64,000 nt of DNA. Origin: Paraburkholderia azotifigens. GTDB lineage: Bacteria > Pseudomonadota > Gammaproteobacteria > Burkholderiales > Burkholderiaceae. Position 1 is the stretch's first letter; each line of letters opens with the position of its first letter. Positions 43,778 to 52,324 of this stretch are shown in pieces. The notes under the pieces were generated by a model. The model worked only from the letters and a program-made list of their open reading frames with translations. It ran no database searches and was not told where the DNA came from. Made by a program: the position numbers and the translations under genes. The stretch lies in contig NZ_VOQS01000003.1 in NCBI RefSeq assembly GCF_007995085.1, positions 434,001 to 498,000 on the forward strand. The letters run 5' to 3'.

Positions 43778-45049
43778 TTAACGCAATGGCCTGAAGCCCG
43801 CCCGCACTTCCTGAGCGAACAGCAGCGGCTCTTCCCAGGCCGCGAAATGACCGCCTTTGTCGACCTCGTTGAAATAGATCAGATTGTGATACGCGCGTTC
43901 GGCCCAGCTGCGAGGCGCCTGATAGATCTCGCCGGGGAACACCGTGATTGCAGCCGGCAGGGCGATATCGACGGCATTGAAGTTGTTCGAATGGTCTTCC
44001 CAATAGATCTGCGCCGACGAGGTCGCGCTGTCGGTCAGCCAGTACAGCGAGATGTCGTCGAGAATCTCGTCGCGCGTCAGCGAGCGCTCGGGAATGCCGC
44101 CGCTATCGGTCCACTGCGAAATCTTGTCGTACATCCACGCGGCCTGACCCACGGGCGAATCGGCGAGCGCATAGCCGACCGTCTGCGGGCGCGTGACCAT
44201 CATCGCCGAGTAGCCGCAATTGTCGCGATAGAACACGGCGAGCTTCTCGTACGCGTTCTTCTCCTTCGGCGACAGTCCGGCGGGCGCGGGTGCATCGAGC
44301 GCCAGCGAACGCGCGATATCGGGCGGCACCGTCGCGGGCATGTTCACATGAATGCCGATCAGCCCCTTCACGTGCTGCATCGCCATCCGATGCGAGACCA
44401 CGGACCCGCAGTCGCCGCCTTGCGAGACGAAGCGCGTATAGCCGAGCCGCTCCATCAGCACGCCCCATGCGCGCGCGATATGGTCCGAGCCCCAGCCCGG
44501 TCTGGTCGGCTTGCCCGAGAAGCCGAAGCCGGGCAGCGACGGCACGACCACGTGGAAGGCGTCGTCCGCGCTTGCGCCATAGGCGGTCGGATTCGTGAGC
44601 GGATCGATGGCCTTGACGAGTTCGAAGATCGAGCCGGGCCAGCCGTGCGTCATGATCATCGGCATCGCGTTCTTGTGCCGCGAGCGCACGTGAATGAACT
44701 GGATATCCAGTCCGTCGATTTCCGTCACATACATCGGCAATGCATTGAGCTTCGCTTCGCCCTTGCGCCAGTCGTATTCGCTGCCCCAGTATTGAACGAG
44801 TTTCTGCATGCGTTCGAGACGAACGCCTTGCGATTCGTCGGCGACGGTTTCTTTACCCGGCCAGCGCGTATTGGCAAGTCGCTGGCGTAAATCGGCTAGC
44901 AGACTATCTGGAATATGGGCTTTAAAAGGCCGGATATTCTCCGCGTCACTGGCGGCATAGATCGCTTCGGGAAATAACGCAAATGCGCCGGCCGCGACGG
45001 TGGCGGCCAGCACGTTACGCCGCATCGGCGAGAACGGTGTTGAAGACAT
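43778..45049 (-). CDS. secreted epoxide hydrolase (EHN family)
   Basis: A 423-residue protein with a Tat-like leader (MRRNVLAATVAAGAFALFP), an epoxide-hydrolase N-terminal domain (IRPFKAHIPDSLLADLRQRLANTRWP) and an alpha/beta hydrolase core. HGWPGS is the oxyanion motif, the nucleophile Asp sits in SQGGDCGS, and the catalytic His in KGGHFAAWEEP. The usual Trp after the nucleophile is Cys. Members open epoxides of aromatic or terpenoid compounds. A GATACRT-type promoter lies about 100 bp upstream of ATG 45049. Confidence 0.9.
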   Translation of the reverse strand: MSSTPFSPMRRNVLAATVAAGAFALFPEAIYAASDAENIRPFKAHIPDSLLADLRQRLANTRWPGKETVADESQGVRLERMQKLVQYWGSEYDWRKGEAKLNALPMYVTEIDGLDIQFIHVRSRHKNAMPMIMTHGWPGSIFELVKAIDPLTNPTAYGASADDAFHVVVPSLPGFGFSGKPTRPGWGSDHIARAWGVLMERLGYTRFVSQGGDCGSVVSHRMAMQHVKGLIGIHVNMPATVPPDIARSLALDAPAPAGLSPKEKNAYEKLAVFYRDNCGYSAMMVTRPQTVGYALADSPVGQAAWMYDKISQWTDSGGIPERSLTRDEILDDISLYWLTDSATSSAQIYWEDHSNNFNAVDIALPAAITVFPGEIYQAPRSWAERAYHNLIYFNEVDKGGHFAAWEEPLLFAQEVRAGFRPLR

Positions 45050-45152
45050 ACTGTGTCGTCCTGTTTCCAAGGAGTGGGCACTGTGTGCGCGATTGGCAGA
45101 GCAAGGCTCGACTGTCTTGCGAAGCGAATGAATCGTCCGAAGCGTCCCACTC

Positions 45153-45194
45153 ATTAGAAGCGGCGAATGTATCTCGCGTTTGTCCGCGATGTAC
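45153..45194 (-). promoter_or_regulatory. GATACRT-type promoter array of the epoxide hydrolase gene
   Basis: On the minus strand: TCTAAT (45153-45158), eight bases, GATACAT (45167-45173), then GACAAAC (45178-45184) and GTACATC (45188-45194), spaced 11 and 10 bp. The geometry is identical to the BON and hydrolase promoters. It would drive the leftward epoxide hydrolase gene. Confidence 0.62.
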
Positions 45195-45276
45195 TTATTC
45201 GTAACACGCGCGCTTCAAACTAGATGAAGCACGTAAAGTTGTGCGAGAGAATCGTTAAAGCGCCAGGCGTGGCTAT

Positions 45277-45292
45277 CATACGTTCGTTTGGA
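45277..45292. promoter_or_regulatory. 16-bp dyad motif, copy 3
   Basis: On the minus strand CCAAACGAACGTATGA, one imperfect copy of the CCWATACGAWCGTATG dyad. It lies about 57 bp upstream of the cNMP-binding/FAD oxidoreductase gene, a good operator or activator position for that gene. Confidence 0.4.
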
Positions 45293-45348
45293 TTGACCCT
45301 GATCCGCATAAACGCGATTATTCCCGCGCACGCAAAACAAGGAATCCG

Positions 45349-47004
45349 ATGAATCAGCAGCAACATGACAATGCTTCGGCGAACGACCGTTATCCGCGCT
45401 TCACCAAAGCCGAGGTCGAAAAGATGATGCGCTTCGGCATCATTGAACGCTGGCGCGCGGGCGATGTCATGTTTCGCATCGGCCAGCCGGGACTCGGCAT
45501 GCGCGTGCTGTTGAGCGGCCGCGCGAGACTCTCGCGGCGCGATGGGCTCGGCCGCTCGCAGACCATCGTCGAACTGGGCGAAGGCCAGTTCCTCGGCGAA
45601 GTCGCGCAGCTCACGGGCAAGCCCGCGCTTGCCGATGGCCTCGCGCTCGACGACGTCGAAGCGCTGATGATCCCGCCTGAACAGATACGCGAGCTGCTCG
45701 TGGCGCAAGCGCATCTGGGCGAGCGCATCATGCGCTCGCTCGTGCTGCGCCGCTTCGGTCTCGTGCGCGAGGGCGCGGGCCCCGTGCTGATCGGACGTTC
45801 GGGCGATCTTCGGCTGCTCGCGCTCGAAGGCCTGCTGCACCGGCTCGATCATCCTTATACGGTCGCGGACCCGGCGACCGATTCCGATATCCGCGCGCTG
45901 CTCGAAGACTGGGGCGTGTGGCATGGCGACGTGCCCGTCGTGATGCTCGCGGACGGCACGCCGCTGCGCGATCCCGGCGAACGCGAACTGGCCGCGCGGC
46001 TGGGCCTGCTGCCCGAACTCGACTCGACGCGTACCTATGACGTCGCCGTGGTCGGCGCGGGGCCTGCCGGTCTTGCGGCGGCCGTCTATGCCGCCTCCGA
46101 AGGACTCTCCGTGATCGTCTTCGACAGCCACGGTCCCGGCGGACAGGCGGGCGCGAGCGCGCGGATCGAAAACTATCTCGGCTTTTCCACAGGCGTATCG
46201 GGCCGCGAACTCGCGGCCAACGCGTTCGCGCAAGCGGTGAAGTTCGGAGCCGAAGTCGTGATCCCGACACGCATCGGCCGGCTCGATTGCACGCAGACGC
46301 CGCTGCAACTCGAACTCGAAGGCGGCCAGCGCATCGCGTCGCGTACCGTCGTGATCGCGACGGGCGCGGCGTACCGGCGCCCCGCCATCGAAGGCCTCGA
46401 CGATGTCGCGGGCCGTGGCGTCTATTACTGGGCTTCGTCCGTCGAAGGCCGGCTGTGCCGCGGCGCGGAGGTGGTACTCGTGGGCGGCGGCAATTCGGCG
46501 GGACAGGCGGCCGTGTATCTGGCTTCGCAGGCGAGCCGCGTCCACATGCTGATTCGCGGCGACAGCCTCGAGAAGAGCATGTCGCGCTATCTGATCGACC
46601 GCATCGCATCGCTCGGCAATGTCACGCTGCATACGCAGACCGTCATCGCGTCCGTCAGAAGCGATCAATGGGGACTCGAGGCCGTGAACTGCAATACGCC
46701 CGAAGGCGAGCGCGTATTCGACACGCGGCATCTGTTCCTCTTCACGGGCGCCGATCCCAATACGCAGTGGCTTCGCGATTGCAGCGTCGGGATCGACGAA
46801 CGCGGCTTCGTGAAGACGGGACTGGCGGCAGGCGTGCGCGCCGATACGGCCTGCTTCGCGCTGCAGACGAACGTGCCCGGCGTGTTCGCGATCGGCGATG
46901 TACGCAATGCATCGGCGAAGCGAGTCGCGGCGGCAGTGGGCGACGGCGCCGCCGTCGTGGCGGAGATTCATCAGTTTCTGAGCGCGCCCTCACCTGTCGC
47001 CTGA
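45349..47004 (+). CDS. cNMP-binding, thioredoxin-reductase-like FAD oxidoreductase
   Basis: A 551-residue three-part protein. Residues about 15-135 form a cyclic-nucleotide-binding-like domain (GDVMFRIGQPGLGMRVLLSG, GQFLGEVAQLTGKPALAD). A short thioredoxin-like segment follows, then a class-II FAD/NAD(P) reductase (VVGAGPAGLAAAVYAASEG, GGNSAGQAAVYLASQ, GVFAIGDVR). The CxxC redox motif of thioredoxin reductase is absent; that region reads WASSVEGRLC. It may reduce a partner directly or sense redox state. A 16-bp dyad motif is immediately upstream. Confidence 0.88.
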   Translation: MNQQQHDNASANDRYPRFTKAEVEKMMRFGIIERWRAGDVMFRIGQPGLGMRVLLSGRARLSRRDGLGRSQTIVELGEGQFLGEVAQLTGKPALADGLALDDVEALMIPPEQIRELLVAQAHLGERIMRSLVLRRFGLVREGAGPVLIGRSGDLRLLALEGLLHRLDHPYTVADPATDSDIRALLEDWGVWHGDVPVVMLADGTPLRDPGERELAARLGLLPELDSTRTYDVAVVGAGPAGLAAAVYAASEGLSVIVFDSHGPGGQAGASARIENYLGFSTGVSGRELAANAFAQAVKFGAEVVIPTRIGRLDCTQTPLQLELEGGQRIASRTVVIATGAAYRRPAIEGLDDVAGRGVYYWASSVEGRLCRGAEVVLVGGGNSAGQAAVYLASQASRVHMLIRGDSLEKSMSRYLIDRIASLGNVTLHTQTVIASVRSDQWGLEAVNCNTPEGERVFDTRHLFLFTGADPNTQWLRDCSVGIDERGFVKTGLAAGVRADTACFALQTNVPGVFAIGDVRNASAKRVAAAVGDGAAVVAEIHQFLSAPSPVA

Positions 47005-47044
47005 GCCCGATCCACGCGGCACACAAGGGGAATTGCGGCCCGCA

Positions 47045-47060
47045 CCTATACGAACGTATG
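47045..47060. promoter_or_regulatory. 16-bp dyad motif, copy 4
   Basis: CCTATACGAACGTATG, a close copy of the dyad. It is about 190 bp upstream of hydrolase paralog 2. A TCTAAT hexamer at 47126-47131 may be the promoter between them, with only degenerate GATACRT-type half-sites (GAACACA at 47108) nearby. Confidence 0.45.
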
Positions 47061-47251
47061 CGGTCGCCCATCCCTTGGAGTCAACTGCCTAGCTGCAGAT
47101 TGTATGGAACACATGCAGCCCGCAGTCTAATCTTTGCACATCGATGTATTGAGGCGGCGGCCGCTTGCAGTGCTCTGCGAAGCAAACGGTAGCGAACGGT
47201 CGTCCGCACGGCTCTGAAAAGAAAATCTGCATGACAAAAAAGGAGAACGCA

Positions 47252-48295
47252 ATGCAAGACACGGTGAATCTGCGGCGCCGCCGGCTGATCGGCACGGCCG
47301 CGGCGGGCCTCGGCCTGCTCGAACTCGGGCTGAACAATCTCGCGTTCGCGCAGACGCCGAAGGGCACGCATGCGGCGAAGAAGGCCGCGCACCATACGTC
47401 GTTCGACGCGATCGAGCAGATCGACGCGGGCTTGCTGAACATCGGCTACGTGGACACGGGCCCGAAGGACGGCCAGCCCGTCATCCTGCTGCACGGCTGG
47501 CCATACGACATCTACGCATTCGTCGATGTCGCGCCGATCCTCGCCGCGCAGGGCTACCGCGTGATCGTGCCGTATCTGCGCGGCTACGGCTCGACGCGCT
47601 TCCTGTCCAACGAAACGATGCGCAACGGCCAGCAGGCCGCGGTCGCCGTCGACATCATCGCGCTGATGGATGCGCTGAAGATCGATCAGGCCATCTTCGG
47701 CGCGTTCGACTGGGGCGCGCGCACCGCCTGCATCATCGCGGCACTGTGGCCGCAGCGCTGCAAGGCGCTCGTCTCCGTGAGCGGCTATCTGATCGGCACG
47801 CCCGAAGCCAACCGCAAGCCGCTGCCGCCGAAGGCCGAGTTCGAATGGTGGTATCAGTTCTACTTCGCGACCGAGCGCGGCGAAGCGGGCTACACGGCCA
47901 ATCGCAACGACTTCAACAGGCTGATCTGGCAACTGGCTTCGCCGAAGTGGCATTTCGACGACTCGACGTATCAGCGCACGGCGGCATCGTTCGCGAATCC
48001 CGATCACGTCTCCATCGTGATCCACAACTACCGCTGGCGTCTCGGCCTCGCGCAAGGCGAAGCGCAGTACGACGACATCGAGAAGCGCCTCGCCGCGCTG
48101 CCGGCCATCTCCGTGCCGACCATCACGATGGAAGGCGACGCGAACGGTGCGCCGCATCCGCCCGCGGCAGCCTACGCCAAGATGTTCACGGGCAAGTACC
48201 AGCATCGCGACGTGAGCGGCGGCATCGGCCACAACCTGCCGCAGGAAGCGCCGCGGGCGTTCGCCGACGCCGTCATGCAGGTCGTGCGGCTGTGA
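47252..48295 (+). CDS. Tat-type secreted alpha/beta hydrolase (paralog 2)
   Basis: A 347-residue hydrolase very similar along its whole length to the product of 30917-31942. It shares the twin-arginine leader (NLRRRRLIG), HGWPYDIYAF, the nucleophile in GAFDWGAR, the WWYQFYFATERG segment and the catalytic His in GGIGHNLPQEAP. AAGGAG six bases before ATG 47252 decides the start against an upstream in-frame ATG. The gene is followed 54 bp later by an OmpR-type regulator gene, probably in one operon. Confidence 0.9.
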   Translation: MQDTVNLRRRRLIGTAAAGLGLLELGLNNLAFAQTPKGTHAAKKAAHHTSFDAIEQIDAGLLNIGYVDTGPKDGQPVILLHGWPYDIYAFVDVAPILAAQGYRVIVPYLRGYGSTRFLSNETMRNGQQAAVAVDIIALMDALKIDQAIFGAFDWGARTACIIAALWPQRCKALVSVSGYLIGTPEANRKPLPPKAEFEWWYQFYFATERGEAGYTANRNDFNRLIWQLASPKWHFDDSTYQRTAASFANPDHVSIVIHNYRWRLGLAQGEAQYDDIEKRLAALPAISVPTITMEGDANGAPHPPAAAYAKMFTGKYQHRDVSGGIGHNLPQEAPRAFADAVMQVVRL

Positions 48296-48349
48296 TCCCG
48301 GACGCGTTCAACCCATGCAACGCAATCCGTCGCATATCGACCTGACATC

Positions 48350-49105
48350 ATGGACAAACCCGACCACGTTCTGATCGTCGACGAGGATCGCGGCGTACGC
48401 GAATTCGTCGCGGCCTATCTCGAGAAAAACGGTATGCGGGTCACGCTCGCGTCGAGCGGGCGCGACATGCATGCCGTGCTCGAACGCGATACGCCCGATG
48501 TGATCCTGCTCGACCTGATGCTGCCCGGCGAAGACGGTCTCGCGCTGTGCCGCGGGCTGCGCGCGGGCCGTCATCGCGCGCTGCCGCTCATGTTGCTCAC
48601 GGAGCAATGCGACGAAATGGACCGCATCATCGGTCTGGAGATGGGCGCGGACGACTTCCTCGCGAAGCCGTTCGCCGTGCGCGAACTGCTCGCCCGCATC
48701 CGCGCGGTGCTGCGCCGCACGCGCATGCTGCCGCCGGGCATGCTGATCGCGGAATCGTCGGAGATGCTCGGCTTCGGCGACTGGCGGCTCGATACGACGG
48801 CCCGTCATCTGCTCGACAACGACGACGCCGTGGTTGCGTTGAGCGGCGCCGAGTACCGGCTGCTGCGCGTGTTTCTCGATCATCCGCAACGCGTGCTGAC
48901 GCGCGACCAGCTGCTCAATCTGACGCAGCGGCGCAATGCCGAACCGTTCGACCGTTCGATCGACCTGCTGGTCAGCCGGCTGCGTCAACGGCTCGGCGAC
49001 GTCGCCCGCGTGCCGCGCTACATCAAGACGCTGCGCAACGAAGGCTACGTGTTCTCGTCGAGCGTCAAGGCCGTCGAGGAACTGCGCGAGCGGCAGCACG
49101 CCTGA
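48350..49105 (+). CDS. OmpR-type response regulator (paralog 1), orphan
   Basis: A 251-residue regulator. The receiver has VDEDRG, the phospho-acceptor in ILLDLMLPGEDG, LLTEQ and the LAKPF lysine; a PhoB/OmpR winged HTH follows (ALSGAEYRLLRVFLDHPQRVLTRDQLLNLTQ, RSIDLLVSRLRQRLGD). No sensor kinase gene is adjacent. It is highly similar to the regulator encoded at 52321-53091. PhoB-type proteins bind 11-bp direct half-sites just upstream of -10 hexamers, which is the arrangement of the GATACRT promoters nearby. Confidence 0.92.
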   Translation: MDKPDHVLIVDEDRGVREFVAAYLEKNGMRVTLASSGRDMHAVLERDTPDVILLDLMLPGEDGLALCRGLRAGRHRALPLMLLTEQCDEMDRIIGLEMGADDFLAKPFAVRELLARIRAVLRRTRMLPPGMLIAESSEMLGFGDWRLDTTARHLLDNDDAVVALSGAEYRLLRVFLDHPQRVLTRDQLLNLTQRRNAEPFDRSIDLLVSRLRQRLGDVARVPRYIKTLRNEGYVFSSSVKAVEELRERQHA

Positions 49106-49140
49106 CGCGGCGGCCGCGACGTTCGCGTCGCCGCTTCATT

Positions 49141-49233
49141 TGTATCGCCATGTATCGGGCGCCCGCCGCGATACATCGCGATACGCAAACCCTACCTTCC
49201 TGACATTCGCCGGATACATGCGCGGACTCTAAT
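49141..49233 (+). promoter_or_regulatory. GATACRT-type promoter and four-box dyad array of the DipZ gene
   Basis: TCTAAT at 49228-49233 is preceded, eight bases upstream, by GATACAT (49213-49219) and, 11 bp further, by GACATTC (49202-49208). Upstream, TGTATC (49141), ATGTATC (49150), GATACAT (49170) and GATAC (49180) form an inverted repeat of two pairs. The boxes at 49170, 49180, 49202 and 49213 stay in helical phase. The hexamer lies 69 bp from the DipZ start codon. Confidence 0.65.
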
Positions 49234-49302
49234 CCTGCATAACGGCACGCGCCACGTGTGCCAACCGGTCGAAGCCATCCATCGCGGATCAGGAGGTTGT
49301 TC

Positions 49303-51069
49303 ATGTTACTCATCGTCATCGCGTTTCTCGGCGGGGTGCTCACGATACTGAGCCCCTGCATCCTGCCTGTCGTGCCGTTCGTCTTCGCGCGCTCCGACAG
49401 GCCCTTCGTCACGGACCGGCTGCCGCTCCTGATCGGGCTCGCCGTCACGTTCTCGGTCGTCACGGGCGTCGGCATCGCCGGCCTTGCGGGCGCCGCACAG
49501 CTGAGCCACTACGGACGCTGGGTGTCGCTCGCGCTGTTCGCCGTGTTCGGCCTGTCGCTGCTTTTTCCCGCGCTGTGGACGCGTGTGTCGCGCCCGTTCT
49601 TCAGCATCGGCAACCGCGTCGAGGCGTTGTCGCATGCACAAGGCGCGCGCTTCCAGGTCGTCTCCGCGCTGCTGCTCGGCGCCGCGACGGGCTTGCTGTG
49701 GGCGCCCTGCGCCGGCCCGATCCTCGGCCTGATCCTCACGGGCGCCGCGTTGCATGGCGCGAACTGGCAGACGGCGGCCGCACTGACCGCCTACGCGTTC
49801 GGCGCGGCCAGCTCGCTCGCCGTGGTCTCGGGGCTCGGCAAACAGGCTCTCGGTGGCCTCAAGCGCTCGATCGGTTTCGGCGAGCGCGTGCGCCGCGTGA
49901 TGGGCGCCGTTGTGCTGCTGAGCGTCGCGGGTATCGGCTTCGGCTTCGATACGCGTGCCCTCGCGCATGTGCCGTCGGCGTCGACGACGGGTGTCGAAAG
50001 CCGTCTGGTCGGCCTGCTTTCCGCCAGCAATATCAGTAATAACAGCGACGGCAGCGACCGTCCGCACCTGCAGCGCATCAGCCTGCAGACGCCTTCGAAG
50101 CTGCCCGTCGAAGGCAAGCTGCCCTCGCTCGACGGCGCCGAAAGCTGGATCAATTCGCCGCCGCTCACGGCCGATGCATTGCGCGGCAAGGTCACGGTCG
50201 TCAACTTCTGGACGTATTCGTGCATCAACTGTCTGCGCACGCTGCCGTATCTGAAGACGTGGTCGGACCGTTACGGCAAGGACGGCCTCACTGTCGTCGG
50301 CGTGCACACGCCGGAGTTCGCGTTCGAGCACGATCCGTCTAACGTGAAGCGCGCGGTCGCGGATCTCGGCATCCGCTATCCTGTCGCGATCGACAACGGC
50401 TACAAGATCTGGCAAGCGTTCGGCAACCAGTACTGGCCGGCGTTCTATATCGTCGATACGCAAGGACGTATCCGCTATCACCATTTCGGTGAAGGCGGCT
50501 ATGGCGAAGCGGAAAAGGTCATCCAGCAGCTGCTGGCCGACTCGGGACACACGATGCAGGCAGGCGATCTGCCGCCCATCCACGGCTCCGGCGCACAGGC
50601 AGCGGCGGATGCATCGAATGTCGAATCGGGCGAGACCTATGTCGGCTATCAGCAGGCGCGCGGCTTTGCTTCGCCGCAGGACATCCGTCCCGATGACGCC
50701 GCAAGCTACACCATTCCGTCGCAGTTGCCGCTCAATAGCTGGGCGTTCGGCGGCAAGTGGATCGTCGGCGGCGAAGCGGCTGTGGCGAACGAAGCGAATG
50801 GGCGCATTGCCTACCGCTTCCATGCACGCGACCTGCATCTCGTGCTCGGACCGGGCGCGAACGGCAAGCCTGTGCGCTTTCGCGTGACGATCGACGGCGC
50901 CGCGCCCGGCGAGTCGCATGGCGCCGACGTCGCCGCCGACGGCAGCGGCGTGGTGACGAGCGCGCGGCTCTATCAACTCGTGCGCCAGCACGATGGCGTG
51001 CGCGACCGGACCTTCACGATCGAGTTCCTCGATCCGGGCGTGCAGGCCTTCTCGTTCACGTTCGGCTGA
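49303..51069 (+). CDS. DipZ-type thiol-disulfide protein (CcdA-like + thioredoxin domain)
   Basis: A 588-residue protein. The N-terminal CcdA/DsbD-like membrane domain (about residues 1-225) has six helices with cysteines in LSPCILP and WAPCAGP. A TlpA-like thioredoxin domain follows with CxxC in TYSCINCLRTLP, and a C-terminal beta-rich domain of the DipZ family (about 450-588) completes it. It would move reducing power across the membrane to periplasmic thiols. AGGAGG six bases before ATG 49303 fixes the start. It has its own GATACRT promoter and a strong terminator. Confidence 0.92.
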   Translation: MLLIVIAFLGGVLTILSPCILPVVPFVFARSDRPFVTDRLPLLIGLAVTFSVVTGVGIAGLAGAAQLSHYGRWVSLALFAVFGLSLLFPALWTRVSRPFFSIGNRVEALSHAQGARFQVVSALLLGAATGLLWAPCAGPILGLILTGAALHGANWQTAAALTAYAFGAASSLAVVSGLGKQALGGLKRSIGFGERVRRVMGAVVLLSVAGIGFGFDTRALAHVPSASTTGVESRLVGLLSASNISNNSDGSDRPHLQRISLQTPSKLPVEGKLPSLDGAESWINSPPLTADALRGKVTVVNFWTYSCINCLRTLPYLKTWSDRYGKDGLTVVGVHTPEFAFEHDPSNVKRAVADLGIRYPVAIDNGYKIWQAFGNQYWPAFYIVDTQGRIRYHHFGEGGYGEAEKVIQQLLADSGHTMQAGDLPPIHGSGAQAAADASNVESGETYVGYQQARGFASPQDIRPDDAASYTIPSQLPLNSWAFGGKWIVGGEAAVANEANGRIAYRFHARDLHLVLGPGANGKPVRFRVTIDGAAPGESHGADVAADGSGVVTSARLYQLVRQHDGVRDRTFTIEFLDPGVQAFSFTFG

Positions 51070-51094
51070 TCGCCCGGCGGCAGCTTCCTGAAAG

Positions 51095-51133
51095 ACGCCA
51101 CTGCGCCCTTGCGGCGCAGTGGCGTTTGCATTT
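51095..51133 (+). terminator. rho-independent terminator of the DipZ gene
   Basis: A perfect 13-bp stem (51095-51107 with 51113-51125, five-base loop) followed by a T-rich stretch to 51133. It lies 26 bp after the DipZ stop. Confidence 0.88.
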
Positions 51134-51247
51134 GAACGGTTTCGAAACGCGCTTGAACGCCGGAGCGCCCGCAAGTCGCCGGCGATTTGTACCCGAATGT
51201 ATATATCGCCGGTCAGGAAATACTGGCTTACATTCCGGCGCGTTCCG

Positions 51248-51279
51248 GAAACAAGCCAGATACGTCAGCGGGTTCAAAT
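51248..51279 (+). promoter_or_regulatory. GATACRT-type promoter of the DUF4148 gene
   Basis: GAAACAA (51248-51254) and, 11 bp on, GATACGT (51259-51265), then eight bases, TCAAAT (51274-51279). Same geometry as the other sites. The start codon of the DUF4148 gene is 117 bp downstream. Confidence 0.6.
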
Positions 51280-51396
51280 AACGACACGCAAGGTTGATTC
51301 ATGACAGTGCGAACTGACCGGGCAACCAGCGCATCGCAAACGCGATAACCGCCCGGGTGACGTCAACGCAGTCCATTCACCTACTGGAGAAAACCC

Positions 51397-51726
51397 ATGA
51401 AACTCGTTCAATCCCTCGTCGTTGCAGCATTGCTCGCCGCTCCCGCTCTCTCGTTCGCACAGTCGAACCAGCCGTTGACGCGCGCGCAGGTTCGCGCCGA
51501 ACTCGTGCAGCTTCAACAGGCGGGCTACAACCCCGCCAGCGACAACACGCAATACCCGGAGAATATCGAAGCCGCCCTGTCGCGCATCCAGGCCGAACAG
51601 GGCGTGGCATACGGCGGCGTGGCAGCGGGCCAGTCGAAGTCGGGCGCGCGTCGCGACACCGCGCAAACGCCTGCGCCGCAGCAACAGGACGTGCTCGGTC
51701 TCGAACCCGTCTACGCACACTCGTGA
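51397..51726 (+). CDS. DUF4148 exported protein
   Basis: A 109-residue protein with a signal peptide (LVQSLVVAALLAAPALSFAQ) followed by the DUF4148 core LTRAQVRAELVQLQQAGYNPASDNTQYP and a Gln/Ala-rich tail. The family is abundant in Burkholderiaceae envelopes; its function is unknown. GGAGAAAA before ATG 51397 supports the start. A GATACRT-type promoter lies upstream. Confidence 0.9.
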   Translation: MKLVQSLVVAALLAAPALSFAQSNQPLTRAQVRAELVQLQQAGYNPASDNTQYPENIEAALSRIQAEQGVAYGGVAAGQSKSGARRDTAQTPAPQQQDVLGLEPVYAHS

Positions 51727-51889
51727 TGGCAACGGCTCCGTTGCGAACGCGTGCGGGCCGCCGTTCGCAACGGACCAACCTGGCAACGTAAGCGCAGCAC
51801 GAAGCCATTCACCGATAACGCGGTACGCAGGGGCAACACAATGACAAGAACCTTCCGGACTTACTGCTGCTGACGCAGATCATCCGGCT

Positions 51890-52324
51890 GCGCGGCGGCA
51901 AGCGGGCGCCGATCATGTGATCGTCGACAGCGAAGGCCGTTTCGCCGACGACGTCATGCGCCTCACCGACGGCGAAGGCGTGCATGTCGTCTACGACGGT
52001 TCGGGGCCCGCGACGTTTCAGGGTTCGCTCGCGTCGCTGCGCCGCTCGGGCACGTTCTGCTGGTATGGGCCCGTGCTCGGCGATGCGGGTCCCATCCACA
52101 TCATGAGCCTGCCGAAGAGCATAAAGATCGGCTACGCGACGTTCGCGGACCACATCCATACGCCTGCGCTGCTGCGCGCGAAGACCCGGCAGCTGTTCGA
52201 CTGGATCATCGCGGGCGTGCTGGATGTGCGGATCGGCGGTGTGTATCCGCTCGCGGATGCGGCGCGGGCGCATGCCGATATGGAAAGCCGCAGGACGACG
52301 GGAAAGCTGCTGCTCGTACCCTAG
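51890..52324 (+). pseudogene. C-terminal remnant of a quinone oxidoreductase
   Basis: The frame encodes the last ~140 residues of a zinc-free MDR/quinone-oxidoreductase protein: RQAGADHVIVDSEG, GVHVVYDGSGPATFQGSLASLRRSG and the C-terminal YPLADAARAHADMESRRTTGKLLLVP. Intact enzymes have about 325 residues. The N-terminal catalytic half is missing; upstream DNA in this frame is unrelated and closes at a stop near 51842. Its stop overlaps the stop of the convergent OmpR-type gene by a few bases. Confidence 0.82.

Noticed and set aside
47100..47131. GATACRT-type promoter upstream of hydrolase paralog 2
   Set aside because: TCTAAT is present, but the boxes (TTGTATG, ACATGCA or GAACACA) do not fit the 11-bp/8-bp spacing; kept only as a degenerate candidate.
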